From the NCBI GenBank assembly GCA_038277395.1, contig CM076192.1, forward strand, positions 194,373,647-194,437,646: DNA of 64,000 nucleotides. The letters are read 5' to 3'. The position numbers and the translations under genes are program-made. Each line of letters opens with the position of its first letter. The stretch's first letter is position 1. The notes below the pieces were generated by a model. It did not search any database, had not been told where the DNA came from, and worked only from the letters and a program-made list of their open reading frames with translations. Source of the stretch: Dryocosmus kuriphilus. Its lineage: Eukaryota > Arthropoda > Insecta > Hymenoptera > Cynipidae. Positions 11,462 through 22,191 of the stretch are shown here, piece by piece.

Positions 11462-11466
11462 CGCTG

Positions 11467-12354
11467 CACAGTGGTTAAAAATTGGAATTTACCTTTCATA
11501 ATCGGCTACAGGTCGTATTTCTTGACCGATTTGGATGTTTTTTTTTTCAAATTCTCAGCATAAAATTCTTAAGAGAACTGTGGATTTCGATTTTTTAATT
11601 TTTTCCACAGAGCAACAATATATAAACAAATATAGTGACAAAATGGGCAATTTCAAATTTCTGAATTTTTATCTCACGAAAAAAATATATATAAAAACTC
11701 ATTATCAGTCTGAATTATTGCCCATGCATTCATAGAACAGAATTAAATCAATAAATATTTAACTTAATTATTATAAACAATTTTTATAAACAAATTTCTA
11801 TGAGTGCTTTTTTTTCATAGAAAAAAATTTTTTCTTTACGATAATTGCAAGTAGATTCCATAAGAGTCATATTTGGTAACAAAAAGTTAGCATTAGTCAA
11901 TAATTAACATTTTTATAAACAATTTTATAAACAAATTCTTCATAATTGAGATTTTCTCACAGTAAAAGTCATTTTTCTGGCCGAAAGTGATTCATAGTCC
12001 TCTTTAGAAACATTTATATACTGTAAGTGTTATAAATAAACAATATAAATTGTTAATAACAATTAAATTAAACAATCCCCCCAATCGGTCGGTTTATGGT
12101 GGAAATAAATGGGATTTTCTTTAATTATTATAATAATTAATTAGAGTGACATTTGTTGCGATGACTAACCAACAAAATTAAGCAATAAATAATTTACAAG
12201 ATTGTTATAAAACAATTTTATAACTAAAATTTTTCATTTTCTATGGTAAAAAGGACAGCTTTCCACTGAAATAATCGGCAATAAAGTGACAGTTGTTGCA
12301 AAATTCAATGTGGAGCATTAGATAATAACTTGTGTAATTGTTACTAACAATTTT
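11467..12354 (+). repeat. Left Transib inverted repeat
   Basis: It pairs with 14779-15669 almost base for base. Differences include TCGGTCGGTTTATGG here against TCGGTCGCTTTATGG in the complement of the right arm. Such repeats are far longer than the tens of bases usually reported for Transib ends. Confidence 0.92.
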
Positions 12355-12451
12355 TGCAAAAATCGTATTGTATTGCTATAAGAAACATAGTATAAATTAA
12401 TTGCCATCGTCAACGAAATTAGAATTCAGAACATAGAATTTAGAAAATAGT

Positions 12452-14354
12452 TCATGAATTCCTGGATTCGAATTTTGCAATTAATTTATCTAGTTCTTGG
12501 TCAAGTTCAACTTCAACTTTTTCCCATTCAGGCTTCAAGGATGCAATAAAAAGATCTGAAAACTCAAGAAGTTTGTGAATCAAGTCTTCCATAGTATGCA
12601 ATCGAGACATTTTTCGAGTATTAAATTGTCGAATGTATTTAATGTCCTTGTTCCTGGCTTCGGAAGCTTCTTCGGAATACATGCCGATTGGCAGCATAAA
12701 ATTCTCCATAATCTTTCCCCCATGTATAAGAATTTTGTGAACTGAAGAAGGCATATAGTACCAGGGATATAAGCTCACATACAGTTTTGCTGCACTAAAA
12801 GCATACTCTTCAAAGAAGAGAGGGGGGATTTTCCTTCTACTAGCCAGCATCTGCAATATGTTTCTAAACATCTTAATGAGTTCTCTATTAACTCCTGTTA
12901 TTTCTGCGGTTTTGTCAACGTCTGAGAAAAACCTGCGAGCCGTATTACCACAATTAGAATTGCATCATTTCTTTATCCTCCTTCATGGATACACTCCATT
13001 TGCAGACTCTTAGCCGATAAGCAATGTGGAGTATACACTCCATGAATCGTATCCAGGCATGTAAAGTCGAAAGACCAAACTTAAAATTGGAGCTGATTAC
13101 TTTCTTCTGCTTTACACGGTCTAAGTCATTCATTTGAGATGGTGTCGCTCTGCAAATGTAGCAAGTAGAAGATGATGGTGTATCAGTGAGAGCTGTGCAA
13201 ACTTTTCCATCCAACATCGTCAACTTCATTTCCGTTGTAACTGTGTACACGCCATTAGTCGTACTAATTGTTGTGGGTCTAAGATTTTGAACTTGAGTCT
13301 TAATATTTTTAATTTCTGCTTTAGTCAATTCCTTTGTTTCCTTTGCATACTTAATCATTATAGGTATGCATCGTTTTGGCGAGGAACTATGAGGATTCAT
13401 CCAAACTGTTTCTTCTGTGTCCTTTACTTTTAACAATATTGGCACCATTGATGCTGTAAATAACGAGTCATCAGTCAAGTTATTGTTATTGAACTTCTGA
13501 TTGTATTTTGCTTCAGTTGAAAGTCCATCAATGCCGTACTTAACTTCAAAGTCCAAATAAGTTATCTTCAATCTGTTCTCTGAAGCTGGAAGACATAAGT
13601 TAGGATCTTTAAAAAGTCGTTGAATTGTGTGATCAATAAGAGACTGAATCTCAATCGTGGCTCCTTCTTCCGAAATTTGAATATTTGCAGGATAGCAATC
13701 TTTTTTAACTTCTATTAATTTCGGATAGATAGGATAAATGTCAGCCTTTCTAGTTTTAGCCTGTGAATGGATTGTTTCATACTGAAACTTTGATAGCCTG
13801 GCCTGTTGCATTAAAGCCAAAGCTTCTTCTGAAGAGTATGAGACATATGGTTCACATTCAGATTTATCTGAAATGTTGAAATGTTCAGTTTCTTCAGATT
13901 TTAAAAGAGCGAGTATTTCATTTGCAGTTTTTTTTCTCCCACTCTTTCGTAAATTGCGCAGAAATGCATCCTGTATTTCAACAGCCGTGAAACACTCTTC
14001 AATGGACATTAATTTCCGCCTCTTTGTCGCAGAAGAAGCATCCTCAAACTTTATATTCGAAGTCTTCCTTCCTCCTTTTGATTTTGTCTCAGAAAATGAA
14101 ACTAAAAAATCAGTGCTTAGCCACTTTTCGAACCTTTTTTCAAAGTGACTTTTTGTGCTTAAAGATTCTTTCCATTTTTTCTGAAATACTGGCAAGAAAT
14201 ATAGCTTCAAATTATTAGCTACTATTTTTAAGCGCTCAGGATCAAGACTGTACTCAGTTTGTATGAAATTTAACAAACTTTGTACGTTGTCAGTACCCTT
14301 ATTAGTAATAAGAATATCAGAAAGGACTTTCTTACGTACTCTAAGAGGATCCAT
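12452..14354 (-). pseudogene. Transib transposase (RAG1-core-like), frameshifted
   Basis: The family is the DDE transposase from which the RAG1 recombinase core descends. The first frame (14354 to 12954, 466 residues) has a basic N-terminal part, a YGIDGLSTEAKYNQKF segment near residue 285 (probable first catalytic Asp), LDGKVCTALTDT (probable second Asp), the CYICRATPSQMN zinc-type motif and the LHAWIRFMECILHIAYRLR signature. It stops at 12954. The C-terminal part resumes in another frame with GNTARRFFSDVDKTAEITGV and, at 12452-12871, SEEASEARNKD with the probable catalytic Glu. About 40 residues normally between these blocks seem missing, so a deletion caused the shift. The copy is inactive as it stands. 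Confidence 0.93.
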
Positions 14355-14639
14355 AATGAAAACTGATTACCAACAACAAAAAAAAAAGAAAACAAAAGCA
14401 GAAAACAAAGGAACAAAACAAAATAATAAAACAATAATAAAGAAAATAATAATAAGAGGGTAATACTCAATGGTACAAACCTGCGCAAAATACGTTTAAA
14501 TGATGCCGAAAGCAAATCATATAAAGGTAATTTGACCGCAACCCCTTTTACTTTTATAAAGTAAAAGCCTAACTTCTCTTGTGAGAGCTCCAGCTGCGCT
14601 GCGAGACATCCACCTAGCGGTGAGTTACATAACCACCAT

Positions 14640-14752
14640 TAGATTTGATTAGAATAGAATAGATTATATTAGATTAGATTAGATTAGATTAGATCAGATT
14701 AGATTAGATAAGTTTAGATTTGATTTGATTAGATTAGATTATACTGGATTAA
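14640..14752. repeat. (TTAGA)n microsatellite inside Transib
   Basis: More than fifteen imperfect AGATT/TTAGA pentamers lie between the transposase start and the right inverted repeat. The unit differs by one base from the TTAGG insect telomere repeat, but it is internal to the element and imperfect, so it is not called telomeric. Confidence 0.85.
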
Positions 14753-14778
14753 CAAGATTGTTATAGACAATTTGTTAT

Positions 14779-15669
14779 GAAAATTGTTAATAACAATTAC
14801 ACAAGTTATTATCTAATGCTCCACATTGAATTTTGCAACAACTGTCACTTTATTGCCGATTATTTCAGTGGAAAGCTGTCCTTTTTACCATAGAAAATGA
14901 AAAATTTTAGTTATAAAATTGTTTATAACAATCTTGTAAATTATTTATTGCTTAATTTTGTTGGTTAGTCATCGCAACAAATGTCACTCTAATTAATTAT
15001 TATAATAATTAAAGAAAATCCCATTTATTTCCACCATAAAGCGACCGATTGGGGGGATTGTTTAATTTAATTGTTATTAACAATTTATATTGTTTATTTA
15101 TAACACTTACAGTATATAAATGTTTCTAAAGAGGACTATGAATCACTTTCGGCCAGAAAAATGACTTTTACTGTGAGAAAATCTCAATTATGAAGAATTT
15201 GTTTATAAAATTGTTTATAAAAATGTTAATTATTAACTAATGCTAACTTTTTGTTACCAAATATGACTCTTATGGAATCTACTTGCAATTATCGTAAAGG
15301 AAAAATTTTTTTCTATGAAAAAAAAGCACTCATAGAAATTTGTTTATAAAAATTGTTTATAATAATTAAGTTAAATATTTATTGATTTAATTCTGTTCTA
15401 TGAATGCATGGGCAATAATTCAGACTGATAATGAGTTTTTATATATATTATTTCGTGAGATAAAAATTCAGAAATTTGAAATTGCCCATTTTGTCACTAT
15501 ATTTGTTTATATATTGTTGCTCTGTGGAAAAAATTAAAAAATCGAAATCCACAGTTCTCTTAAGAATTTTATGCTGAGAATTTCAAAAAAAAAAAAAACA
15601 TCCAAATCGGTCAAGAAATACGACCTGTAGCCGATTATGAAGGGTAAATTCCAATTTTTAACCACTGTG
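14779..15669 (-). repeat. Right Transib inverted repeat
   Basis: This is the complement of 11467-12354 and ends in CCACTGTG next to the CGCTG duplication. Confidence 0.92.
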
Positions 15670-15674
15670 CGCTG

Positions 15675-16291
15675 CGACGCCCGGAGGTTAGAGAACGCCC
15701 GCCTCAAAGCCCGACCTTAGATTGGTGGAGGCGGGCGTCTTTCATGGGAACCGAAGGGTTTGCACCATTTGTTACCGCCGCGGGTGTCTCGGACGGCCAT
15801 ACTGTCGGTAGCGGGTCCTTCTGGAAAGCCGGTCTGTCCTTTCTGATCGTGTGAGCATAAAATGTAACAGTTAACCTGAGGGTGTCGAAAGTTTAATACG
15901 CGCTCTCGCACTTGTGGGAAGGTCCGGTACAGTGCGGGTGGGTTATTTGAAATTATAATCTTTCAGGCAACGCGTAAAATATTTTAATATTCAGACCGAA
16001 CTCGACATTAGTTATCTCTTGAATAAAGGATTTATTGTATTGAAAAACGATATTCGTTTTCAAGTGCCTTATTAATAGCGGAATTCTCTCCCACTCACGC
16101 GACTTCACCTCCTCCTTCCGTCTCGTGACAAGTGAGCTAGCATACCTGTCCGTCGCGGTAGAGAAGTGGTAACCATCTTGTAACCGGGCTTCATCCTTGG
16201 CCACCCCGGGCCAGGCCTTAATTAACCGAAGTGGATACGGACCAAGGTTAGGAAGGTAATCCCCTTTACAGTGCATATACGACGAAAAGTT
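15675..16291. other. GC-rich interior, right part
   Basis: This continues the GC-rich block that ends at 11461. Open frames at 15717-15911 and 15953-16276 on the minus strand have no recognisable domain. Nothing can be named. Confidence 0.4.
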
Positions 16292-16650
16292 TCATACCAT
16301 CGCCCGCTCAGTATCGCTTGTATCTCGTTGTGTGCATGTCATCGAAAATTTTAAAAATGATATTCGAGTCACTGACTCTTATCAACGTTTTTAATTAATC
16401 AACAACTTTTGACTACCAATTTTTTCTTTATCAATGCTTATATCTTCGAATAAATGTGGTTCATGATTATTTTGTTAGTTATATAATGTTTTTTAGATTT
16501 CTCTTCGTGACTGTGCCTAATTGTTTTCTTAAATTAAAATTCTAGCATGAAGAGGCCGGCAAATCCATAGCCAACAAAACGTTGCTGCATCAAAATTAAT
16601 CAGCATATGACATTATCGACTCCTTACGATCCATTGATAATATCTAATTC
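16292..16650 (-). repeat. Right inverted repeat of the 9.6-16.7 kb element
   Basis: This pairs with 9580-9937. It ends in ATCCATTGATAATATCTA, the complement of the left tip with one difference. Confidence 0.8.
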
Positions 16651-16762
16651 AAATTCAACAGGGATATAATTATAAAAGAATTTTGTATCTAACTATTGTA
16701 ATATTTTTGTGATGGAGAAATTTCAGATTATTCAATTTCAAGCAAGTTTAATTTCCTCATAC

Positions 16763-16816
16763 CAAGACCTTCTGGCCTGTAGATAAATCAGGAATAGGAT
16801 CACCGAGACGTTCCAA
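16763..16816 (-). CDS. Candidate 54-nt phase-0 exon
   Basis: On the minus strand AATGAAAATCAG precedes 54 bases and a good donor, GTATGAGG. The segment is open in phase 0 and encodes 18 residues (LERLGDPIPDLSTGQKVL). It is a multiple of three. Its phase differs from the other minus-strand candidates, so it may belong to another gene or be chance. No family is recognised. Confidence 0.3.
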
Positions 16817-17111
16817 CTGATTTTCATTTGTTAAATAAATATTTGTTAGCCTTAATTAATTCAACTACCTATGACACGACAATTATTTAAATGAATAAAC
16901 GTAGGTAGTTTCTCTATCTTTCGTTTCATTTCTTTCGGTTTCTTAACATTATTTATATTTATGCTGATTTTTGTACCAAGATTTTTCTGGAATCATGCAA
17001 AAATTATAAGAAATGCATTAAATAGGAAAATCATTATAATAAAGACAAGTGTTGTACACAGAATTCTCTACTGCCTATTCTAGAGTGTATTCTAATTAAT
17101 CTTTTAATTAC

Positions 17112-17192
17112 GTGAGATTACAAATCCATCTTGGGTTACAAAATAGTCTAGTTCGCCTCCACTCGGTCCGTAAAGTTGTCGGTCAACTGATT
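17112..17192 (-). CDS. Candidate 81-nt phase-1 microexon
   Basis: On the minus strand CAATGCTTCTTGCAG precedes 81 bases and the donor-like GTAATT. With two leading and one trailing base it is open, encoding 26 residues (RQLYGPSGGELDYFVTQDG in the middle). Length and phase equal those of 6813-6893, and the upstream introns are similar, while the peptides hardly match. If the donor is not used the frame runs three codons further to a TAA. No family is recognised. Confidence 0.42.
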
Positions 17193-17522
17193 CTGCAAGA
17201 AGCATTGGGATTTTTTATTAACGAGATTTTCAACGAAACTAATTGTACTTTTTTACCCGTTAATAAAACCTACACTCACTTTTAAAGTATGGTTTTTTTG
17301 GCAATTCTTGTCATTTATTTTACGGAAAAATATTGTTTTTCACACACTTTTTCCCTTAACATAAGCATCTTTTTGAAACCAAATATCTGAGATACAAAAA
17401 TGAACGGCAAAGTTTGGCTATTTTTGAGAAAAATTGGAAAATTCGCTTTAAAAAAAAAATTATCAAAATCAAAAGAATGGTATGGCCCACATAAAGTTCA
17501 TGCAATGTCCTTTCTATTTAAA

Positions 17523-17570
<48 letters not shown>

Positions 17571-18591
17571 TGGGGTTTTTGAAAAACTAGCCGTTTTAGA
17601 AAAAAAAAGCGCTTCACAAAATACAACAGCTGAATTTTCAAGCAAATTAAATTTTCAGTAGAAAAACTTCGGTTTTACAACGAAGAGTGTAATAGTTGAA
17701 TGTTTAACAGACAATAAAATTAATACAACGATAGAACAGCTAAATGGTTAAAAAGTCATTTCTTTGTTGAAAATTCAACTATTTTTAACTGAGAAATAAT
17801 ATCTTTTGCGTTCGAGAGGCAACTATTACGATTTTGTTTAAGAATTCACTTTCTCGTGTGAGAAGTTATTTCATCATTTGAAATTCAAATTTACTGTTTT
17901 CTTAGAAATTCAGGAAGTTAGATAAAACTTCACTTTTATTTAAATTTTTTTCTATTTAATCCTGTTGCGTGTAAGTTCAACGCTTATATTTAAAGTTCCT
18001 TTGTTTTGATTTGGTAACTCAACAGTTTTTGTCTTAAAATTAATTTTTATTTATTCAAAAATCAACAATAACTGTTTTGTTTGAAAATTGGTTTAAAAAT
18101 TATATTTTGGCTGAAAATACTTGATTTCCTTCCAAAATTCCCAAACATAACCTCGAATGGGTTAAGCCGAATTATTCGTAATTTTAATTTCGAAACAGAT
18201 AAATTTTCAACACAGAAGTGAAATCTTGATAAAAAATGTTTATATTTGCAAAAAGAAATTAATTTTTAGTGCAATGTTTTAAGTTTTAAATAAAAATAAA
18301 CAAATTTTTAATAAAGCAGTCGAATTTTCAACTAAGCGAATCAATTTTGATTCGAAAATTTGTAACTGCCTTGAACCAAAAAATATTATTTTTCAACCAA
18401 CAATAGTTGAACTATCAATCTTGAAAAAATTTTCAGAAAGACGAGTTCCGGCTCAAGAAAGATAAATTAACAACGAAAGAAATTATTTTCAGCAAAACAG
18501 TTGAAATTTCAACCATAGATGAATTATTAACAAAATCCTTGAACTTGCAAAAAAGTACTTAAATTTTTAACTAAAAAGGTAAATTCTTAAA
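17193..18591. repeat. Dispersed AT-rich intron-like repeat, copy B
   Basis: It matches copy A (1-1100) and copy C (36540-38340) in the same order. Shared with copy C are GGAAAATTCGCTTTAA, GGCCCACAT, a TA microsatellite followed by AAATATG and GTTTTTGAAAAACTAG, and GAATGTAATAGTTGAAT-like words. Shared with copy A are CCTCGAATGG and GAGTTCCGGCTCAAGAAA-like words. It runs into the assembly gap at 18592, so its right edge is unknown. Confidence 0.65.
17526..17566. repeat. (TA)n microsatellite
   Basis: About 20 TA units inside repeat copy B. A shorter TA run is found at the matching place in copy C (37219-37241). Confidence 0.9.
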
Positions 18592-19091
18592 NNNNNNNNN
18601 NNNNNNNNNNNNNNNNNNNNNNNNNNNNNNNNNNNNNNNNNNNNNNNNNNNNNNNNNNNNNNNNNNNNNNNNNNNNNNNNNNNNNNNNNNNNNNNNNNNN
18701 NNNNNNNNNNNNNNNNNNNNNNNNNNNNNNNNNNNNNNNNNNNNNNNNNNNNNNNNNNNNNNNNNNNNNNNNNNNNNNNNNNNNNNNNNNNNNNNNNNNN
18801 NNNNNNNNNNNNNNNNNNNNNNNNNNNNNNNNNNNNNNNNNNNNNNNNNNNNNNNNNNNNNNNNNNNNNNNNNNNNNNNNNNNNNNNNNNNNNNNNNNNN
18901 NNNNNNNNNNNNNNNNNNNNNNNNNNNNNNNNNNNNNNNNNNNNNNNNNNNNNNNNNNNNNNNNNNNNNNNNNNNNNNNNNNNNNNNNNNNNNNNNNNNN
19001 NNNNNNNNNNNNNNNNNNNNNNNNNNNNNNNNNNNNNNNNNNNNNNNNNNNNNNNNNNNNNNNNNNNNNNNNNNNNNNNNNNNNNNNNNNN
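18592..19091. other. Assembly gap, 500 N
   Basis: Exactly 500 undetermined bases, the size often used as a placeholder, so the true length is unknown. The first copy of the tandem gene family is cut by it. Confidence 0.99.
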
Positions 19092-19299
19092 GAGGATATG
19101 AAGTTTCTTAAAGGAATATATAATCCCCACAGAAAGCGGATTAAAGTACACATGAACGACGCCAAGTTTGAGCCTATGACCTCAAAAGAGGTGGTGGAAG
19201 CTCCAGTAGACCCCCGCTACGTAATTCGCGACATTTTTTCAATTAACGCTGGAAACTACGATTCTCTACAGCATCTATACTGTTCAAATCAGTTAGAAG
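19092..19299 (+). CDS. Tandem exon family, copy 1 (5' part lost in gap)
   Basis: The visible part is the last about 69 codons of a large exon. It is open from the gap to a splice donor GTAAAA at 19300, with one trailing base, the same end as copy 2. It reads EDMKFLKGIYNPHRKRIKVH then EPMTSKEVVEAPVDPRYVI and ends near GNYDSLQHLYC. No stop or frameshift interrupts it, so it may be functional. The family is not recognised. A repeated core (FEPMTSKEV, NYDSLQHLY) is conserved in all three copies while intervening residues vary. If the intron is retained translation would end at KGKKI-like residues (here EGKKI) and a stop. Confidence 0.6.
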
Positions 19300-19439
19300 G
19301 TAAAAAAATATAATATTTCATGTGCGTTTCTTCCGCCTATTTCAGTAGTCCTTCGAAACGTACATATATTATGTTCAGCACATGTTTGCTCTACGACCGA
19401 AAAGTTTCGAAAGAATGGACTTTGAATATATGTTGGTGA

Positions 19440-20345
19440 ATGTGGGGTGGATATGAGCACCTATAACTGGTCACAGAAACTCTCTTATTCACACCACTAC
19501 ACCTTTCCAGCCTTTTCGGGTGTGGGGGCACCCTGCGATTGGTCACAAAAACACTTTTAGGCATACCCCCACCCATTTCCAATATTCTGCTGGAAGCGAG
19601 AAAGCACCCAAGTGACTGGTCACAAAAATGATTTCAGTCACATTATTACTACCCCCTTCCAATGTTTTGCGTGGGTCGAGAAGGCGCAACTTTGACTGGC
19701 ACAGAAATACTTTCAATCAGACTCCTACCACTTTCAAGTGTTTCTCGGCAGGAGTGCGCACCTCTGTGACTGGACACAAAAATACTTTCTGTCACACCTC
19801 TAACAAATTACAATGCTTTGCGGTGGGAACTCCATGAATGGCCTCAGCAGTACTTTCAGTCACACCTTCCACTTTGCGGTGTTTTACGGGGGCACCCTCT
19901 TGGTCGTCAGAAAAGTAACTTTAGGCATACAAATACCCTATTCCAGTGCTTTGCGATGGCGGGAAGGTACCCCCCTAATTGGTAAGTAAAACGCATTCGG
20001 TCACGCATCTACACTTTCCCAATGTTTTGTAGTGGCACGGAAAGATCATGACGTGCCTGGGCACAGGAATACTTTCATTCATAGCCCTTCCCCTTTCAAG
20101 TGTTTTTCGGATGACAGGAATGCACGTCTGCAACTAGACACGGAAATACATTCAGTCGCAAACATAAACCTTTGCGGTGTCCTTCTAGGGGGACGCCACC
20201 GTGAATAGGCACAAAAATACATTCTGTCACACTCTTACTCCTTTCCCATGCTTTGCCGGTAACGGGAAGGCACCCATGCTACTGGGCATAGAAATTCATT
20301 CAGGCAGACCCCAGCGCCATCCCAATGTTTTGCGTGGGTGGCACT
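19440..20345 (+). repeat. Minisatellite array 1, about 12 units of roughly 75 bp
   Basis: Units begin near 19469, 19540, 19614, 19696, 19770, 19840, 19902, 19980, 20056, 20133, 20206 and 20282. Each has a core like CTGGTCACAAAAATACTTTC, then AGTCACACC, a pyrimidine stretch, CAATGTTTTGCGG and GGGAAGGCACCC. Units are diverged (60-80 percent identical by eye). It lies just downstream of exon copy 1 and recurs after copy 2. Some units are open in one plus frame, giving a GHKNTFSHT..FQCFA-like peptide, but stops and frame changes interrupt it. Confidence 0.85.
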
Positions 20346-21773
20346 CTGTGTAGAGCAAAACTGTTCTAAGCAAAAAATGTGTAATTTTCGGAAATCTGCA
20401 ACTTTCATTTGAGTTTCCTCTGCTAATTTTATGCATTTACTGAAATAAGCTCAAAAAGCACGAAAATTTTTTTTAGTTTCTTCAATTGCATTTTTTGAAT
20501 ATTGAATTTTTGTACTCCACGTTTCACATAAATTCAAGGTATCGGGCTTTCGGTAGTTTATCCAAAGTTTCGATCTTATGGCACTCAGAAGTTGAATTTA
20601 TGAGAATAATTTTTTTGAAACAAAATATTCTATCCTTTTTTAATAACGCATTTAAAACTCTAATTATTGGCCATGACTTTGGTGCCTGGGACATGGGATG
20701 GACTGGAAAGGAAATGTTCAAAGAAATAACTTTTTTTCACGTTTTTCATTCTTTACAGAAAAATTTAAGAGTTTCGTTTGTTCTAAAATATTATCGTCTT
20801 AGGATGCGTTTTTGGATATTAAGCTGAATGCTTTATGCAAATAAAATTTTAATTTCAACCTAATTGGTGAGCAATTATTTACTATTCGTTAAAATAGGAA
20901 ATATAATTTTTCTCAGCAAGAGCTCCAAGCTTGCTTTCTTTTGGGACAAAATGATCTTGAGGTGTCCTTTGTTGTTCCGGTTCTAGGTTGAGGTCAGTCC
21001 AAATTCACCGTGATCTTTATTGTAACTATGCATTCGGACGTGCGTTTCTTTACATTAGCGTGCACCAAAAAATCTGTAACCCATTAACGTTACATAATAT
21101 TTTAAAATAAACAGCTCGTTTTCTTTACAAAATTCTGAGTTGAGGGATCTGGACGATTAGATCGGAATATTCCTCTGGACATTAATGTCGAAGCAATAAC
21201 GGCAGCACCCGAAAATCTTCGCAAGTAAATAGGCTGTTCGAATTCGAATTAATTGTTCACCTGAGATATGCAAAAATAATTCAAAGTCATTCCTACTTAT
21301 TTGTGAGACATCCAACTATATACTAATTTTGGATACTTTATTCAACTAAATTCTCATCTTCATCCTCCTTCTCCTCTTCATCCTCCACCGCAGTTGAAGC
21401 AAGCGTAGAAAAGGTATGACTCGGAGCAAATCGATTCACTTTCCCATGTCACTCGAATAAAGTTAGTCCAAAATGTGAAAACAGCTTTTTGCATAATATA
21501 GTTTTTTTTTAAATATTTTATTTTTAGTAAAATTGATCATGATCAAACCAAAAACAATTTGGGAATCGAATGTAATCGATTCATCATTTTTAAAATTTAG
21601 ATTTCAAATCAAAGTATTACGCTGACTACAATATATCCCCCGCTGAGACTTGAAATTATTTTCTCACGATGTTTTTTGCGCTGAATCCGAATCTCCAAGA
21701 ATTTTGAAAGAGTTTTGTGAAATATTACAACGGTACGACCTATTATATCAGGAAGTTCCATTTTCTGAGGTAA

Positions 21774-21840
21774 TTAGTCACCAAAAGTTTCATCAGGTCG
21801 ATTTCCTGTGAACTCTATGTCAAAGCGATTCTCGAAGTCG
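21774..21840 (-). CDS. Candidate small terminal exon conserved between units (unit 1)
   Basis: On the minus strand TCGTAATCAG precedes one leading base, 21 codons and a TAA. The same 67-base segment with acceptor and a stop at the same place occurs at 27166-27232. The two differ by substitutions only, and both keep EFTGNRPDETF before the stop. Conservation of frame and stop between duplicates is mild evidence for coding. It may instead be an accident within recent duplicates. Confidence 0.3.
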
Positions 21841-22015
21841 CTGATTACGAATTTTAAGCAGGAGTTAAAATTTTTAAAATTGCAGATGAAGTATGGCAGA
21901 TTTAGTAGTTGCAGAAGGATAGAGGAGTAAAAATAGAAGAGTGAGAGATTGTGGGAAGGGGGATAATAGCATGGTTGGGAAGCAAATGATGAGAAAAGGA
22001 AAATGTTTTCTATAC

Positions 22016-22048
22016 CTGCCTCTAATCAGGAGAAGGAAGTTTTGATGG
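22016..22048 (-). pseudogene. Decayed 33-nt microexon, unit 1
   Basis: On the minus strand CACTACATCAG precedes 33 bases ending in GAGGCAG with donor GTATAG. It aligns with the 33-base candidate at 36663-36695 (both end in GAGGCA plus one base). In the phase used by the others it contains an in-frame TGA, which the unit 2 copy at 27656-27688 also has, so the stop predates the duplication. Confidence 0.35.
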
Positions 22049-22191
22049 CTGATGTAGTGGGGAGGAGGATGGTGAGAGTTCAAACACTTAGTATTGGCGG
22101 ATAACGTTGGAGAAGTTAAAAAGGCTCACACCTTCATGATTAGCATAAATGTATGTACCTGAAAAAATGATTCCTCTTTTTCTTCCTGCAG

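Larger units (their letters stand above)
11467..15669 (-). mobile_element. Transib DNA transposon (4.2 kb) with long inverted repeats
   Basis: The element starts CACAGTGGTTAAAAATTGG and ends with the complement. It is flanked by a perfect 5-base GC-rich duplication, CGCTG, at 11462-11466 and 15670-15674. CACAGTG termini (identical to the V(D)J recombination heptamer), a 5-bp GC-rich target duplication and a RAG1-like transposase together define the Transib superfamily. The inverted repeats run about 888 bases (11467-12354 and 14779-15669) and are nearly identical, differing at only a few sites by eye, so insertion is recent. Transposase lies between them on the minus strand. Confidence 0.95.
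9580..16650. mobile_element. TIR element of unknown superfamily, split by Transib
   Basis: Inverted repeats of about 360 bases bound this region: 9580-9937 and 16292-16650. The tips read TAGATATTATTAATGGATC and the complement of TAGATATTATCAATGGATC, so TA could be the target site. Without the Transib (4203 bp plus 5-bp duplication) the element would be about 2.86 kb. Its interior is GC-richer than the neighbourhood and holds no recognisable transposase. The inverted repeats are perhaps 75-80 percent identical, so this element is much older than the Transib inside it. Confidence 0.75.
20346..22150 (+). repeat. Tandem segmental duplication, shared flank of unit 1
   Basis: This stretch matches 25926-27790 throughout. 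Landmarks common to both are CTGTGTAGAGCAAAA, GACATGGGATGGAC, GGTTGAAGTCAGTCCA or GGTTGAGGTCAGTCCA, GTTGAAGCAAGCGTA and ATTTCCTGT..ACTCT. With exon and minisatellite the unit length is about 3.4 kb. The plus frame at 20486-20827 is not conserved in unit 2 and is not called a gene. Confidence 0.8.

Noticed and set aside
11467..11510. A 12/23 spacer and nonamer after the Transib heptamer
   Set aside because: No convincing ACAAAAACC-like nonamer lies at 12 or 23 bases from CACAGTG.
14640..14752. (TTAGA)n as telomeric sequence
   Set aside because: The insect telomere unit is TTAGG; this run is imperfect, internal and inside a Transib.
18567..19165. Long minus-strand open frames across the gap
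   Set aside because: They consist mostly of undetermined bases in the 500-N gap and are artefacts.
19440..20345. CRISPR-like array
   Set aside because: Units are diverged along their whole length without constant repeats and unique spacers, and the DNA is eukaryotic.
20486..20827. 113-residue plus-strand frame in unit 1
   Set aside because: It is not kept in unit 2 and has low-information composition.
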